DNA of 64,000 nt from the NCBI GenBank assembly GCA_964449165.1, contig CAYVAT010000006.1, positions 70,151 to 134,150 of the forward strand, written 5' to 3'. The notes under the pieces are model-generated. The model was not told the DNA's origin. It saw only the letters and a list, made by a program, of their open reading frames with translations, and did not search any database. Both the position numbers and the translations under genes were made by a program. Within the stretch, counting starts at the first letter, position 1; each line of letters starts with the position of its first letter. Shown here one piece after another: positions 8,808 to 17,780 of the stretch. This DNA is from CAYSCW01 sp964449165 (GTDB lineage: Bacteria > Acidobacteriota > Aminicenantia > Aminicenantales > Aminicenantaceae).

Positions 8808-11222
8808 TTATTTTACCCGCCATTCGTGGACGCCTCCAGAAAAATTGGGCTGGGACTGGATTTCCAAACGTAAGCCCGTGGTCCTGACGGTCTCGAAGGT
8901 TACTTTGTTGTATTCATCTTTTTTAACCGCGTATTCATCCTCGGTGTAAACCGGCTTCCATTCTTTCCCATCCCAGTAGAGAATGCGCCAGGACTGGGGC
9001 ACTCTGCATTCTCCTCTTCCTGTATCATCGAACCAATAGACTTCGGCCATGGAGACTTCCGCCATTTCCGGAAAATCATACTGAATCCACTCTCTCGTGC
9101 CTTTGCGGGGCCACCAGTGAAAAAAAGGCACTTCATGGTCAAAGGAACTCTTCGGCTCCAGCTGGTCGTTGACCGCCTCCGAATTTTTGCCGTATGAGGC
9201 ACTCACCCGGCTGGTCGATGCTAGGGTCGGACGTCCCAAAGGATTAACAGAGGATTCTTCCCGGGCCAGCCAGACAGCCATCTCTCCTTTACCCCGATGG
9301 GCCCATGCATAATAAGGAATAGCCAGGAAATCCTGTTCAGATTTCTCCAAGGTTTCCCCCTCCTCACCCACCTTGAAGGCCATCGCTTTTCCTGTGATAA
9401 CCTGTACGCCTCCGAGTTGGTCCGGGCGAAATTCGGTACCCAAAAGAGCATCGTCGGGTAAGAGAAGGTTACGGACATGGCCTTCGGGATTATCCGGCCA
9501 TTCCGCACAATACACAATAGGCCCACGCTCCAGGGCAACCTTTCCCCGGTCCGCCTCTACGCTCTCATGGGCTACCACTCGGCGGATGGGCATGGGAAGA
9601 TTGAACTCGATTGTATCGCCCTTCTCCCAGGCGCGCTGGATGCGGGCATAGCCTTTGTCCATATTCAGAGGCACGGACTCTCCGTTAACCTTCAGTCTGA
9701 TTTCCTGTTCTTCGGAATTTTGATAGCGATAAAGATCGCTGGGCATGGGTTTATCTTGAGCCCATCCCGGGACGCGAAGGCAGACTGTGAACTTCTCTTT
9801 TTTATTCTGAGGAGTCACTCTGATCTTGACAGCTCCATCCCAGGGATAGCGTGTCTCCTGAGCGATATTCACCGTGCTCTTCTCCATTTCCACCGAGGCC
9901 TCATTGGCCACATACAGGTTGACATAAATGTTTCTGCCGCTGTGAGCATAGACATAGCCAGGGACCGAAGCGATGAAGCGGGTCATGTTTCCCGGACAGC
10001 AGGCACAGCCGAACCAGGGGCTTCTCTCATGCTGCCCCACGGACTCCAAGGGATTGGGATAAAAGAACTTTGTTCCGTCCAGGGAAACACCCGAAAGAAG
10101 TCCGTTATAGAGAGTCCGTTCCATCACATCGATATATTTGGCCTCTCCGTGGAGGAGAAAGAGACGAAGGTTCCAGAACACATTGCCTATAGCTGCGCAG
10201 GTCTCGTTGTAGGCACTCATGTTGGGGAGCTCGTAATTTTCTCCGAAAGCCTCACCCGAAGACTTCGCGCCGATTCCTCCGGTCAGGTAGAGTTTCTTGC
10301 TCGCCACATTATCCCAGATCCGGTCAATAGCCTCGAGATAATCTTCGTCTCCTGTGAGAGCTGCAATATCTGCCATGCCGGAGTACATGTAGGAGGCCCG
10401 GACTGCATGCCCGACAGCCTCATCCTGTTCGATCACCGGTATATGGTCCTGGTTGTATTTTCCGCCCAGCTTACGCCCGTCTAACGGCTTGCCCCTCACG
10501 TCCAGGAAGAATCGTGCCAGATCGAGATATTTCCTTTCCCCTGTAACGCGGTACAGCTTGACCAATCCCATCTCGATGACCTGGTGGCCTGGTGGCTCCC
10601 GGCGTTTACCCGGGCCGAAAACCTTTCCCACCAAGTCGGCATTTTTCAGCGCGATATTCAGCAGGTTTCGCTTTTTTGTGGCCTGATAGTGGGCTGCGGC
10701 TGCCTCATACAGGTGCCCGGCATTGTAAAGTTCGTGGCTGCTGCTGAGATTGGACCAGCGCTCATCGCCGAACCAGTTCTTCAGATGCTCTGCCCTGTTG
10801 GTCCTTGCGGTATAAAGATAACCATCTTCTTCCTGGGCTGCGGCGATGAGATCAATCAAGCGATCCAGGTATTTTTCAAGTTCAGAGTCAGGCTTGACCA
10901 TCAGGGCATAGGAGGCTCCTTCCAGAGTCTTATAAATATCCGTATCGTCGAAGGGATAATTTCCCTGCTGTTCACCCTGCTTCCTGCCTCCGGCAATGGC
11001 AAAGTTGTCCACACGGCCGGTCTCTTCGCATTTCTGGAAGGCATGAGGAATGGTAACAGTGCGATTGGTCTCTATCCTGGAGGCCCAGAATTCATCAGTG
11101 ATCTTTACGGCAGTGAAAGGAACCGGCTGGAAGAGGTAGTCTCTTGCTGTCTGTGACCTCTGACAGACCAGAAGTGTGAGTATCAAAGCCGCTGTTATAA
11201 AAATTCTCGAATGAATCCTCAT
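8808..11222 (-). CDS. Exported beta-L-arabinofuranosidase, GH127 (DUF1680)
   Basis: A start at 11222 or 11225 (ATGATG) is chosen because AAGGAGGT directly precedes it and it opens a clean signal peptide (MRIHSRIFITAALILTLLVC). Starting further upstream at 11321 would bury that signal. The mature protein shows GH127 features: TDIYKTLEGASYAL, HELYNAGHLYEAAAAHY, GGIGAKSSGEAFGENYELPN, the Glu and Cys of NETCAA, and the Cys cluster GCACCPGN with the expected cysteine nucleophile and zinc ligand at about residues 408-409. The family hydrolyses beta-L-arabinofuranosides such as those on plant hydroxyproline-rich glycoproteins. About 160 C-terminal residues resemble an appended beta-sandwich (WIQYDFPEMAEVSMAEVYWF), possibly carbohydrate-binding. 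It converges on the GH51 gene. Confidence 0.92.
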   Translation of the reverse strand: MRIHSRIFITAALILTLLVCQRSQTARDYLFQPVPFTAVKITDEFWASRIETNRTVTIPHAFQKCEETGRVDNFAIAGGRKQGEQQGNYPFDDTDIYKTLEGASYALMVKPDSELEKYLDRLIDLIAAAQEEDGYLYTARTNRAEHLKNWFGDERWSNLSSSHELYNAGHLYEAAAAHYQATKKRNLLNIALKNADLVGKVFGPGKRREPPGHQVIEMGLVKLYRVTGERKYLDLARFFLDVRGKPLDGRKLGGKYNQDHIPVIEQDEAVGHAVRASYMYSGMADIAALTGDEDYLEAIDRIWDNVASKKLYLTGGIGAKSSGEAFGENYELPNMSAYNETCAAIGNVFWNLRLFLLHGEAKYIDVMERTLYNGLLSGVSLDGTKFFYPNPLESVGQHERSPWFGCACCPGNMTRFIASVPGYVYAHSGRNIYVNLYVANEASVEMEKSTVNIAQETRYPWDGAVKIRVTPQNKKEKFTVCLRVPGWAQDKPMPSDLYRYQNSEEQEIRLKVNGESVPLNMDKGYARIQRAWEKGDTIEFNLPMPIRRVVAHESVEADRGKVALERGPIVYCAEWPDNPEGHVRNLLLPDDALLGTEFRPDQLGGVQVITGKAMAFKVGEEGETLEKSEQDFLAIPYYAWAHRGKGEMAVWLAREESSVNPLGRPTLASTSRVSASYGKNSEAVNDQLEPKSSFDHEVPFFHWWPRKGTREWIQYDFPEMAEVSMAEVYWFDDTGRGECRVPQSWRILYWDGKEWKPVYTEDEYAVKKDEYNKVTFETVRTTGLRLEIQSQPNFSGGVHEWRVK

Positions 11223-11499
11223 CATACCTCCTTGCACCAGGATTACTGCCTGTATATTACCACAATTTGCTCTTTTCCCAAGCCAACACTCTGGTTTTTT
11301 ACCTGTTGAATTCCTGCTCAAGATATATCACGGACAGAATAGCGGGTCAATCCTGAAAAAAATGAGAAATATGCTATGGAAGGAGTGTTCCAAAAAAAAA
11401 GAATTCTTTCCTGAAGTGCGGAAAAAGGTGATCTGTTTATCCATGTATTAATTTTTTTAATTATATTATTAAAAATAATTAAATAATTTAATTTATTAC

Positions 11500-11530
11500 T
11501 TGACAAAATGAATTTTTTGTGGCATATAAA
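11500..11530 (+). promoter_or_regulatory. Candidate promoter in AT-rich DNA before the DUF2089 cassette
   Basis: TTGACA (11500-11505) is followed by TATAAA (11525-11530) with a 19-bp spacer, or by CATATA with 17 bp. It follows about 50 bp of almost pure A/T (11448-11499). The transcript would carry a leader of about 230 nt containing a copy of the composite repeat before the start at 11768. The 545-bp gap 11223-11767 shows no other gene. Confidence 0.5.
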
Positions 11531-11607
11531 ATAAGAAAAATTAATTAGAGGAAGTAATTATCTCCGAAATGATGATACAACAGCAGTCAGGTAAGCCCGC
11601 GGAGCAT

Positions 11608-11753
11608 CGGTTCCTGTCCATCCTCGCCGAGACCCTCCCACCCGCCACTATGGGCTTCGGATGGACAGAAGCCTTGCTCACTCTCCTCCGGATGACTTTC
11701 TCATCAGCTTATCTGACTGTTTTTGAATCTGTCACGGAAAAGAGGGTGCTTAC
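11608..11753 (+). repeat. Composite intergenic repeat: palindromic core (11608-11673) plus tail (11732-11753)
   Basis: The core reads CGGTTCCTGTCCATCC at its left arm and GGATGGACAGAAGCC at its right arm, with the conserved centre CCCTCCCACCCGCC. The tail TCACGGAAAAGAGGGTGCTTAC ends 14 bp before the DUF2089 start codon, so here the unit lies in the leader rather than upstream of a promoter. Confidence 0.8.
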
Positions 11754-11767
11754 ATGGAGGGAAAAAA

Positions 11768-12136
11768 ATGGCAAAAGATTGGCATGAATTAACCAGATTA
11801 ACAGAGGGATATCCTTTGACTGTTGAGAGAGTGAGGATCAAAGAGAGGGACATTGTGCTGGAAGGCAGCTTTGAACTTCCACCTCTTGCTCGCTTGACCA
11901 TGGAGGACCAGATTTTTATAACCGCCTTTGTCCGAAGCCATGGTTCGATCAAAGAAATGGAAGAGTTATTCAACGTCAGCTATCCCACGATTAAGAACCG
12001 GTTGAACAGGATTTCACGGCAGCTTGAATTCGTGGAGATCAATCCTCCTCCCTCCAAGAGCGAAATCATTGCCCGACTGGAAAGGGGTGAGATCTCGGTT
12101 GAGGAAGCTTTGCAAAGCTTGAGGAGACAATCATGA
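11768..12136 (+). CDS. DUF2089-family DNA-binding protein
   Basis: The start at ATG 11768 is set by GGAGGG 7 bp upstream; the longer frame from 11723 has no ribosome binding site. The 122-residue product has the DUF2089 pattern LTMEDQIFITAFVRSHGSIKEMEE followed by LFNVSYPTIKNRLNRI, a helix-turn-helix-like segment. The C-terminal RLERGEISVEEALQSLR resembles the SHOCT-like segment at the start of the protein encoded two genes downstream (MLQEGKISVDEAERLLSAL). It probably regulates its own operon, by analogy with similar cassettes. It overlaps the next start (ATGA). Confidence 0.8.
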   Translation: MAKDWHELTRLTEGYPLTVERVRIKERDIVLEGSFELPPLARLTMEDQIFITAFVRSHGSIKEMEELFNVSYPTIKNRLNRISRQLEFVEINPPPSKSEIIARLERGEISVEEALQSLRRQS

Positions 12137-12408
12137 TTCCCATCCTGATGAGGATGAAAATTGCGGAGAGGGGCAGGAAGAAAGTGAATCTTTACTTCCC
12201 TATCATTCTTTTATGGATCGTGGTCCTTGCCCTCCTGATCGTATTGCTTCCATTCGTCCTGATAGCAGCCCTGATCCTCTGGCCTCAAGGTTATGGGAAG
12301 ATACCTCTTGTCGTGTATGCAATGCTCTTTTCATTAATCTTCTCTTTATCCGGCCTGCATATCCAGGTCGAAGACAAAAAGAATCAAATACTGATTATCT
12401 TAAAATAA
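12133..12408 (+). CDS. Small two-helix membrane protein
   Basis: This 91-residue protein has a basic N-terminus followed by two long hydrophobic stretches (YFPIILLWIVVLALLIVLL and IPLVVYAMLFSLIFSLSG) and a short charged tail. I recognise no named family. It starts inside the DUF2089 stop codon and is followed after 12 bp by the SHOCT-like gene, so it is the middle member of a co-translated three-gene cassette. Confidence 0.75.
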   Translation: MIPILMRMKIAERGRKKVNLYFPIILLWIVVLALLIVLLPFVLIAALILWPQGYGKIPLVVYAMLFSLIFSLSGLHIQVEDKKNQILIILK

Positions 12409-12420
12409 TGGAGGATAACT

Positions 12421-12837
12421 ATGAGTGAAGAACGACGCAAAATTTTGGAGATGCTTCAAGAAGGAAAAATCAGTGTGGATGAGGCAGAGAGACTCCTTTC
12501 TGCTCTTTCCTCTCCTGAGGTTGAGGAGAGAGAAATCTCTTCTGAGAAAGGAAAACTGAAATATTTGCGTATTCTTGTCGAGCCAGGACCAGGATCTGAA
12601 GAAAAGGAAAGAGTGAATGTCCGTGTTCCCTTGAAGTTGATAAGAGCAGGACTTAAACTGGCTTCTTTCATCCCCAAGCATGCCCAGACAAAGGTGAATG
12701 AGGCCTTGCAAGAGAAAGGAATCGATTTCGATTTTAAAAAGGTGACATCAGAAGACCTGGAAGATCTGATCTCTCAGCTTGACGACCTGACAGTAGAGGT
12801 GGAAGGCAAAGAGACAGTCCGCATCTATTGTGAATGA
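12421..12837 (+). CDS. SHOCT-like N-terminal (YvlB type) protein
   Basis: The 138-residue product starts ERRKILEMLQEGKISVDEAERLL, the short helical segment that opens many YvlB/DUF4097-type envelope-stress proteins. The middle has a beta-rich part (LKYLRILVEPGPGSEEK, VNVRVPLKLI) and a C-terminus that could form a second small fold. No membrane segment is visible, so it is probably cytosolic. GGAGG lies before the ATG. Function unknown; the combination of a DUF2089 regulator, a small membrane protein and this protein suggests an envelope-linked sensing unit. Confidence 0.75.
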   Translation: MSEERRKILEMLQEGKISVDEAERLLSALSSPEVEEREISSEKGKLKYLRILVEPGPGSEEKERVNVRVPLKLIRAGLKLASFIPKHAQTKVNEALQEKGIDFDFKKVTSEDLEDLISQLDDLTVEVEGKETVRIYCE

Positions 12838-12930
12838 AGCATTGGCCTCGATCATATGATGATCTCCTTGGGGATCTCGGCGGCCTCTTTTCCTCCGGCG
12901 AAGAGCTTCCCGGATTTTGCTTTCAGGAAA

Positions 12931-13869
12931 TTATTCTCCCTCCACATCGCTTCCTTCAGGTTTTGCCGGACTTTCCTCCTCACCGAAGAGATCGAGCTGG
13001 CCGCTTTTAATCTTATCGATGATATCTTTGAGGACAGGATATTTTTGGAGGAGATCATGGGGTATGTCCAGTTTCTCCCCTGTGATCATGTTCTTAATCT
13101 GGAGGGCATTGGCTAGAGCCTGGCCCCGGTAGTGGTTGTTGGTGATGATGTAGACCTTATCGCTTTTTTTCCCCAGTTCTTTTATTCTCTCAACCCATTC
13201 TTCTAGCTCTTCTTTGGTATAGAGATAGTTGTATCTCTCATCGCGACCTGCATCTTCCCTGAACCAGTTTTTATAGTTCCGGCCGTGAAGACGGACATAG
13301 GAGAATCGGAGGTTGGTGCTTATGGCACTGGGACGGATGGAATTGCGGAATATAGGTTGATCAATATTGCAAAAGCCCACATTGTTCTCGGAAAGCAAGG
13401 CGAAGAAGTGGGGGTTGTTCCAGGAAGAATGTCTTACTTCTATGGCCAGAGGATAATCCGAGAAGAGTTCGAAAAGGCTCGCCAGGTATTCATAATGAGA
13501 AGCCGTAGCGATGAAAGACCAAGGAAATTGAACGAGAACGGCGGCTAATCTGCTCTTGACTCTCAGCGGCTCGATTCCCAGCTTGAACTCATCCACATCC
13601 TTATGAGTGAAGTCTTTTCTCTGGTGGGTGAAGATCTGATGGAGCTTGACTGCAAAAAGAAAATCGGGATGAGCCGCCACTTTTTTTATCCAGGAGAGGG
13701 TCATATATAGAGGAGGATGTCTGTAGAACGTGCTGTTTATCTCTACAATGTTGATGTAATCGGCTAGAAAGATAAGGGGATGAAAATTTCGTCCCTTGCT
13801 TGCAGGATAGACGACGCCTTCCCAGTCCTTGTAGCTCCAGCCGGCTGTTCCGATATAATAGCTGGCCAT
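12931..13869 (-). CDS. DUF72 (YecE-like) protein
   Basis: This 312-residue TIM-barrel-like protein begins YYIGTAGWSYKDWEGVVYP, the DUF72 signature. It continues with VEINSTFYRHPP, FLFAVKLHQIFTH, LAAVLVQFPWSF, IEVRHSSW and VRLHGRNYKNWF, then VYIITNNHYRGQALANAL near the end. The last 25 residues are acidic and extend past the usual DUF72 end. The biochemical role of the family is not established. It converges on the SHOCT cassette with a 93-bp gap and stands alone. Confidence 0.9.
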   Translation of the reverse strand: MASYYIGTAGWSYKDWEGVVYPASKGRNFHPLIFLADYINIVEINSTFYRHPPLYMTLSWIKKVAAHPDFLFAVKLHQIFTHQRKDFTHKDVDEFKLGIEPLRVKSRLAAVLVQFPWSFIATASHYEYLASLFELFSDYPLAIEVRHSSWNNPHFFALLSENNVGFCNIDQPIFRNSIRPSAISTNLRFSYVRLHGRNYKNWFREDAGRDERYNYLYTKEELEEWVERIKELGKKSDKVYIITNNHYRGQALANALQIKNMITGEKLDIPHDLLQKYPVLKDIIDKIKSGQLDLFGEEESPAKPEGSDVEGE

Positions 13870-13969
13870 AGGGCCTTTATTTTAAACGAAAGACGTAAAT
13901 TTTCCAAAAAAAGATTGCGACCAAAACTTTTTTTGTTTATCATGTTTAGGAAAATCGAGGAAGGCAGGA

Positions 13970-14971
13970 ATGAGAAAAGCAGGCATGATTTTTGCGCTTT
14001 TTCTCATCCTTTTTCCCTGTTGCAGCAGGACGGAGAAAGATCTTTACACCATGGGCATCTTTCAGGTTGATGATGCTCCTCACTTGAATGAAGTCCGAAA
14101 GGGATTTCTACGGGCATTGGAAGACAACGGGTTGGTGGATGGAGTGAACATTCGGCTGATTATCAGGAACGGAATGGGAGATATTCCCGAAGTCCATAGA
14201 ATTGCCAGGGAATTCGTAGAGAAGAAGGTTGACATGATAGTGGCCATTTCCACTTCCTCTCTTCAAGCCGCCCTTCATGCCACTCACCAAATCCCCATCA
14301 TATTCTCTTCTGTGGCCAACCCTTACCTGGCTGGAGCAGGAAAGTCTGCTCAAAATCATAAGGAGAATGTTTCCGGCGTTTCCTCGAAAGGGCCCATAAA
14401 AGAGAGCCTTGTTTTTCTCAGAGAAATTCTTCCTCAGGCGAAAAGAGTGGGTACGTTATGGACACCTGCTGAGATCAATTCTGCATTCTATCTGGAGCTG
14501 GCAAAAGAAGCAGCCAGTGAGTTGGGCCTGGAAATAGTAGATATCCCCATCACCAACAAGAGCGAGGTTCTTCTCGCTGCTCAGGCTCTGGTTAACGAGA
14601 AGATCGATGCCATTTATCAGATCTCTGATAACACCATCAACGCTTCCTTCGAGGCCGTAGGGAGGGTGGCAGAGGAAAACAGCATTCCCCTTCTGGGGGG
14701 ATTCCTTCTCTCTACCCATCTGGGAGCCTGCGCGGCATTGGGTTGGGATTTTTTTGATATGGGTTATAAATCTGGCCTCATGGCTATCCAGGTTAAAAAC
14801 GGAAAAAGCCCAGGGGATATCCCTTTCCAATATATGGATAAAATCAGGTTGTATTTAAATTTAAACGCAGCCAAGAAACAAAATGTTGAATTTTCTGAAA
14901 AGGTTCTTAACCAGGCAGACGAAATCATCGGCATCGAGGAGAATTCGCCTCAGAATTCTGAAGTCCGATGA
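13970..14971 (+). CDS. ABC_sub_bind-type substrate-binding lipoprotein
   Basis: The 333-residue product starts with a lipoprotein signal (MRKAGMIFALFLILFPCC), with Cys 17 or 18 as the likely lipidated residue. The body matches the PF04392 pattern: GIFQVDDAPHLNEVRKGFLRAL, AREFVEKKVDMIVAISTSS, IPIIFSSVANPY, a hinge at TLWTPAEINSAFYL, and IPLLGGFLLSTHLGACAALG. Such proteins feed ABC importers, in some cases for aromatic amino acids or other small molecules, but no permease or ATPase gene is nearby. Its stop overlaps the start of the penicillin-acylase-type gene (ATGA). Confidence 0.85.
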   Translation: MRKAGMIFALFLILFPCCSRTEKDLYTMGIFQVDDAPHLNEVRKGFLRALEDNGLVDGVNIRLIIRNGMGDIPEVHRIAREFVEKKVDMIVAISTSSLQAALHATHQIPIIFSSVANPYLAGAGKSAQNHKENVSGVSSKGPIKESLVFLREILPQAKRVGTLWTPAEINSAFYLELAKEAASELGLEIVDIPITNKSEVLLAAQALVNEKIDAIYQISDNTINASFEAVGRVAEENSIPLLGGFLLSTHLGACAALGWDFFDMGYKSGLMAIQVKNGKSPGDIPFQYMDKIRLYLNLNAAKKQNVEFSEKVLNQADEIIGIEENSPQNSEVR

Positions 14972-17289
14972 AAAAAATCTTGGGATATTTTTTCCTCTCT
15001 CTTTTTCTCCTTTTCTTAGGTATTGTGTTCTTCCTCTTGGTATATTTCTTCCGATCCATTCCTGGGATAAAGGGAAAACGATCTCTCGAAGGCCTTAGCT
15101 CTGAAGTGAGGATCATCAAGGATAGCTGGGGAGTTCCTCATATCTTCGCCCGAAATGAAAAAGACCTCTATTTCGCCTGCGGTTACATCCATGCCCAGGA
15201 AAGAATGTGGCAGATGGACCTGAACAGGAGGGCTGGATACGGCAGGCTTTCTGAGATCTTCGGGGAAAAAACTCTTGACAAGGACAGGCTTCTCAGGAAT
15301 TTTTCTCTCAGAGAGGCTGCCTTAAGAGACCTTGAGAAGGTTTCCTCAAAGATGAAGGAACTTCTCATCTGCTACGCTAAAGGCGTGAATGCCTGGATGG
15401 ATTCCCGGGGATGGAATTGGCCTCCAGAGTTTTTGCTTCTCCGCTATCGCCCAGAACCTTGGCAACTCGTTGATTCGCTGTTGGTGAGAGGGATCATGGC
15501 TTTAGCCCTTTCCTACGAATATCAAAACGAAGTTATAAGAGCGAGACTTGTCAAAAAGCTTGGCCCGGAAGAGGCTCTTTCCATTTTAGAAGAAGGAGCT
15601 GTTATTCCTTCCCACGAGTTGGCGGCCATCTCTCTTTCCCCCTTGTTGAGAACACATGGCAGTCAAGGAAGTAACAGTTGGGTTCTTGGAGGAAGCAAGA
15701 CCGTATCTGGAAAACCTCTCTTGGCCAACGATCCACATCTTGAAATCAGCCTTCCCCCAATCTGGTATGAAATCCATCTGAATTGTCCCACCATGAATGT
15801 TGTGGGTGTATCCATTCCTGGTAGTCCCCTGGTGATTCTTGGTCATAACCAGCATATTGCCTGGGGAATGACCTATTCCACCGCTGATTGTCAGGATCTT
15901 TATCTGGAAAAATTCAATGATTCCAGGGATATGTACTTGAATGGGAAAGATTGGAAATCCCTGTACAAAAGCCAAGAGAAGATCAGAATCAGAGGAAGGA
16001 AAGAGGCTAAAAAGATGGAAATCCTGTGGACAGAGCGAGGTCCTGTAGTCTCTCCCATAATTTTGGAAACTCAGGTCCCCGTATCGCTCCGCTGGACTCT
16101 TTATGAGGGAGGGAGGACTTTTGAGGCCTTTTATCTTCTCAACAAAGCCGGCAATTGGGAGGAGTTCAAGGATGCACTCAAGCTGTTTGATGCTCCTTCT
16201 CACAATTTTGTCTATGCTGACAGGTATGGCAACATCGGTTATTACCTAAGCGGGAGAATACCTCTCAGGCCAGCAGAAGTTGCTCTTTATCCTTTTCCAG
16301 GATGGGTTGAGGATGGGCAATGGCAGGGAGAGATAGCCGAGGAGGATAAGCCACACCTTTTTAACCCAGAGAAGGGATACATCGTTACCGCAAACAACAA
16401 GATCATTCCCGAGAATTATCCCTATTATGTGAGTCTTGACTGGGATGCTCCATTCAGAGCCGAAAGAATAGAAGAGCTGCTTCTGCAGAAGGAAAGGCAA
16501 GATGCGGAAACATTGAAGCATATTCAGAATGATATATATTCCAAGAGGGCGGAGCTTATTCTGCCTCTTCTCCGGGAAATTAAAGGAGAAAAAACCGCCC
16601 TCAAAGAATCGCTTGATATCCTCAAAGAATGGGATTTGCAGGTGAATTCTCAAGAAGGAGCAGCCCTTTTTCTGGCCTTCATGGATGCTCTCCATGAAGA
16701 AGTGTTTCAGGATGAGCTGGGCAAAGAGTTCGAGAGCTTCGATTTTTTTTACCGACGCAAGAAAGCCGGACTCCTTCGTATTCTTTCTGAGCCTTTTTCC
16801 CCCTGGTTTGATGACAAGGAGACAGATTCTCGCGAGAGCCGGGAGCGCATCTTTGAGGTCAGCCTGGAGAAAGCCCGACAGAGGCTGGAGAAGAAATACG
16901 GTGCTGTGGAGAACTGGGATTGGACCAGGATGCATGCCATCACTTTTCGTCATGTGCTGGGCCAATCTCCTCTCTTGAGATTTTTTAACCGAGGCTCTTA
17001 TCCTCTGGATGGTAATGCTTTTACAGTGAAGGTTTCTTTCTCCCTAAGAGATTCCGGAGTCACCCACGGCGTCTCCTACCGTCAGATCATAGACCTCGGC
17101 GATCACCGCAACTCAATCTGTGTCATCACTTCTGGTCAGAGCGGTCATGTCTTGAGTCATTTCTATGATGATCAGATTCCCCTCTGGCTGGGAGAGCTTT
17201 ATCATCCTATGCTTTTCTCTTCAGAGGAGATAGAAGATGCGGCCAAGGGCGTTCTTTTGCTCAAGCCCTTGAAGGAAGACTCCCAATAG
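14968..17289 (+). CDS. Penicillin acylase-family N-terminal nucleophile hydrolase
   Basis: This 773-residue protein has one N-terminal membrane helix (LGYFFLSLFLLFLGIVFFLLVY), so it is anchored or exported to the periplasm. The alpha part has the family motif IIKDSWGVPHIFARNEKDLYFACGYIHAQ (17 of these residues, WGVPHIFARNEKDLYFA, are the core). Autocleavage should occur before Ser 235 in GSQGSNSWVLGGSKT, giving the beta-subunit nucleophile; LANDPHLEISLPPIWYE follows. The family hydrolyses amide bonds in beta-lactams, acyl-homoserine lactones and other N-acyl compounds; the substrate here is unknown. Translational coupling to the preceding binding lipoprotein suggests a shared substrate route. 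Confidence 0.9.
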   Translation: MKKILGYFFLSLFLLFLGIVFFLLVYFFRSIPGIKGKRSLEGLSSEVRIIKDSWGVPHIFARNEKDLYFACGYIHAQERMWQMDLNRRAGYGRLSEIFGEKTLDKDRLLRNFSLREAALRDLEKVSSKMKELLICYAKGVNAWMDSRGWNWPPEFLLLRYRPEPWQLVDSLLVRGIMALALSYEYQNEVIRARLVKKLGPEEALSILEEGAVIPSHELAAISLSPLLRTHGSQGSNSWVLGGSKTVSGKPLLANDPHLEISLPPIWYEIHLNCPTMNVVGVSIPGSPLVILGHNQHIAWGMTYSTADCQDLYLEKFNDSRDMYLNGKDWKSLYKSQEKIRIRGRKEAKKMEILWTERGPVVSPIILETQVPVSLRWTLYEGGRTFEAFYLLNKAGNWEEFKDALKLFDAPSHNFVYADRYGNIGYYLSGRIPLRPAEVALYPFPGWVEDGQWQGEIAEEDKPHLFNPEKGYIVTANNKIIPENYPYYVSLDWDAPFRAERIEELLLQKERQDAETLKHIQNDIYSKRAELILPLLREIKGEKTALKESLDILKEWDLQVNSQEGAALFLAFMDALHEEVFQDELGKEFESFDFFYRRKKAGLLRILSEPFSPWFDDKETDSRESRERIFEVSLEKARQRLEKKYGAVENWDWTRMHAITFRHVLGQSPLLRFFNRGSYPLDGNAFTVKVSFSLRDSGVTHGVSYRQIIDLGDHRNSICVITSGQSGHVLSHFYDDQIPLWLGELYHPMLFSSEEIEDAAKGVLLLKPLKEDSQ

Positions 17290-17318
17290 TGAAAAATAAG
17301 AAGAGAGAGGGGTGAAAG

Positions 17319-17780
17319 ATGAAAATCTGCGGACTCCTAACAGAAGATCATATTTTTCTGGATTTGAAGCCTGGAGATAAAAAAGAAGTTCTCCAAGAGT
17401 TTGTTTCGGGCCTTAAAAGAAGGGGATTGATAACTGAAGAAGGAATAATCTTGGGTGAACTCTTGAAAAGAGAAAGCCTGGGAAGTACTGGTTTGGAGAA
17501 GGGGATTGCCGTTCCACATGCTTTAACGGATAAGATTAAGAAGCCTCTTCTTGCTCTGGCATTAATAAGAAAAGGTGTGGATTTTGAAGCGGCAGACAAG
17601 AGGTCGACCTATGTCATTCTTATCCTGCTGGGTACTAAAAACAATCCTGGTTATCAGCTAAAGGTCTTGGCCCATATCTGTCGACTGGTGAAGGAAACCA
17701 GAGTCGTGGAGAAGATAAAAAAAGCCAAATCTCCCAGTGATATCTGTTCAATATTTGAGGAAGAAGAAGTAAAGATCTGA
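17319..17780 (+). CDS. PTS EIIA type-2-like protein
   Basis: The 153-residue product matches the fructose/nitrogen-type EIIA domain: LLKRESLGSTGLEKGIAVPHA with the phosphorylatable His in AVPHA (about residue 67), then LIRKGVDFEAADKRSTYVILILLG and HICRLVKETRVVEKI. It is free-standing with no sugar-specific EIIB or EIIC nearby. It is followed, overlapping by one base, by a PII-like gene and two cation antiporters. In other bacteria EIIA domains occur fused to CPA2-type antiporters, so a regulatory role on ion transport is more likely than sugar uptake. Confidence 0.85.
   Translation: MKICGLLTEDHIFLDLKPGDKKEVLQEFVSGLKRRGLITEEGIILGELLKRESLGSTGLEKGIAVPHALTDKIKKPLLALALIRKGVDFEAADKRSTYVILILLGTKNNPGYQLKVLAHICRLVKETRVVEKIKKAKSPSDICSIFEEEEVKI

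Noticed and set aside
9477..10484. Long open frame on the plus strand inside the GH127 gene
   Set aside because: It is antisense to a strongly recognised enzyme, shows no family motif and is a by-product of the codon pattern of the real gene.
11448..11499. Replication-origin-like AT-rich unwinding region
   Set aside because: The AT-rich stretch has no cluster of DnaA boxes around it and is better explained as promoter-upstream DNA.
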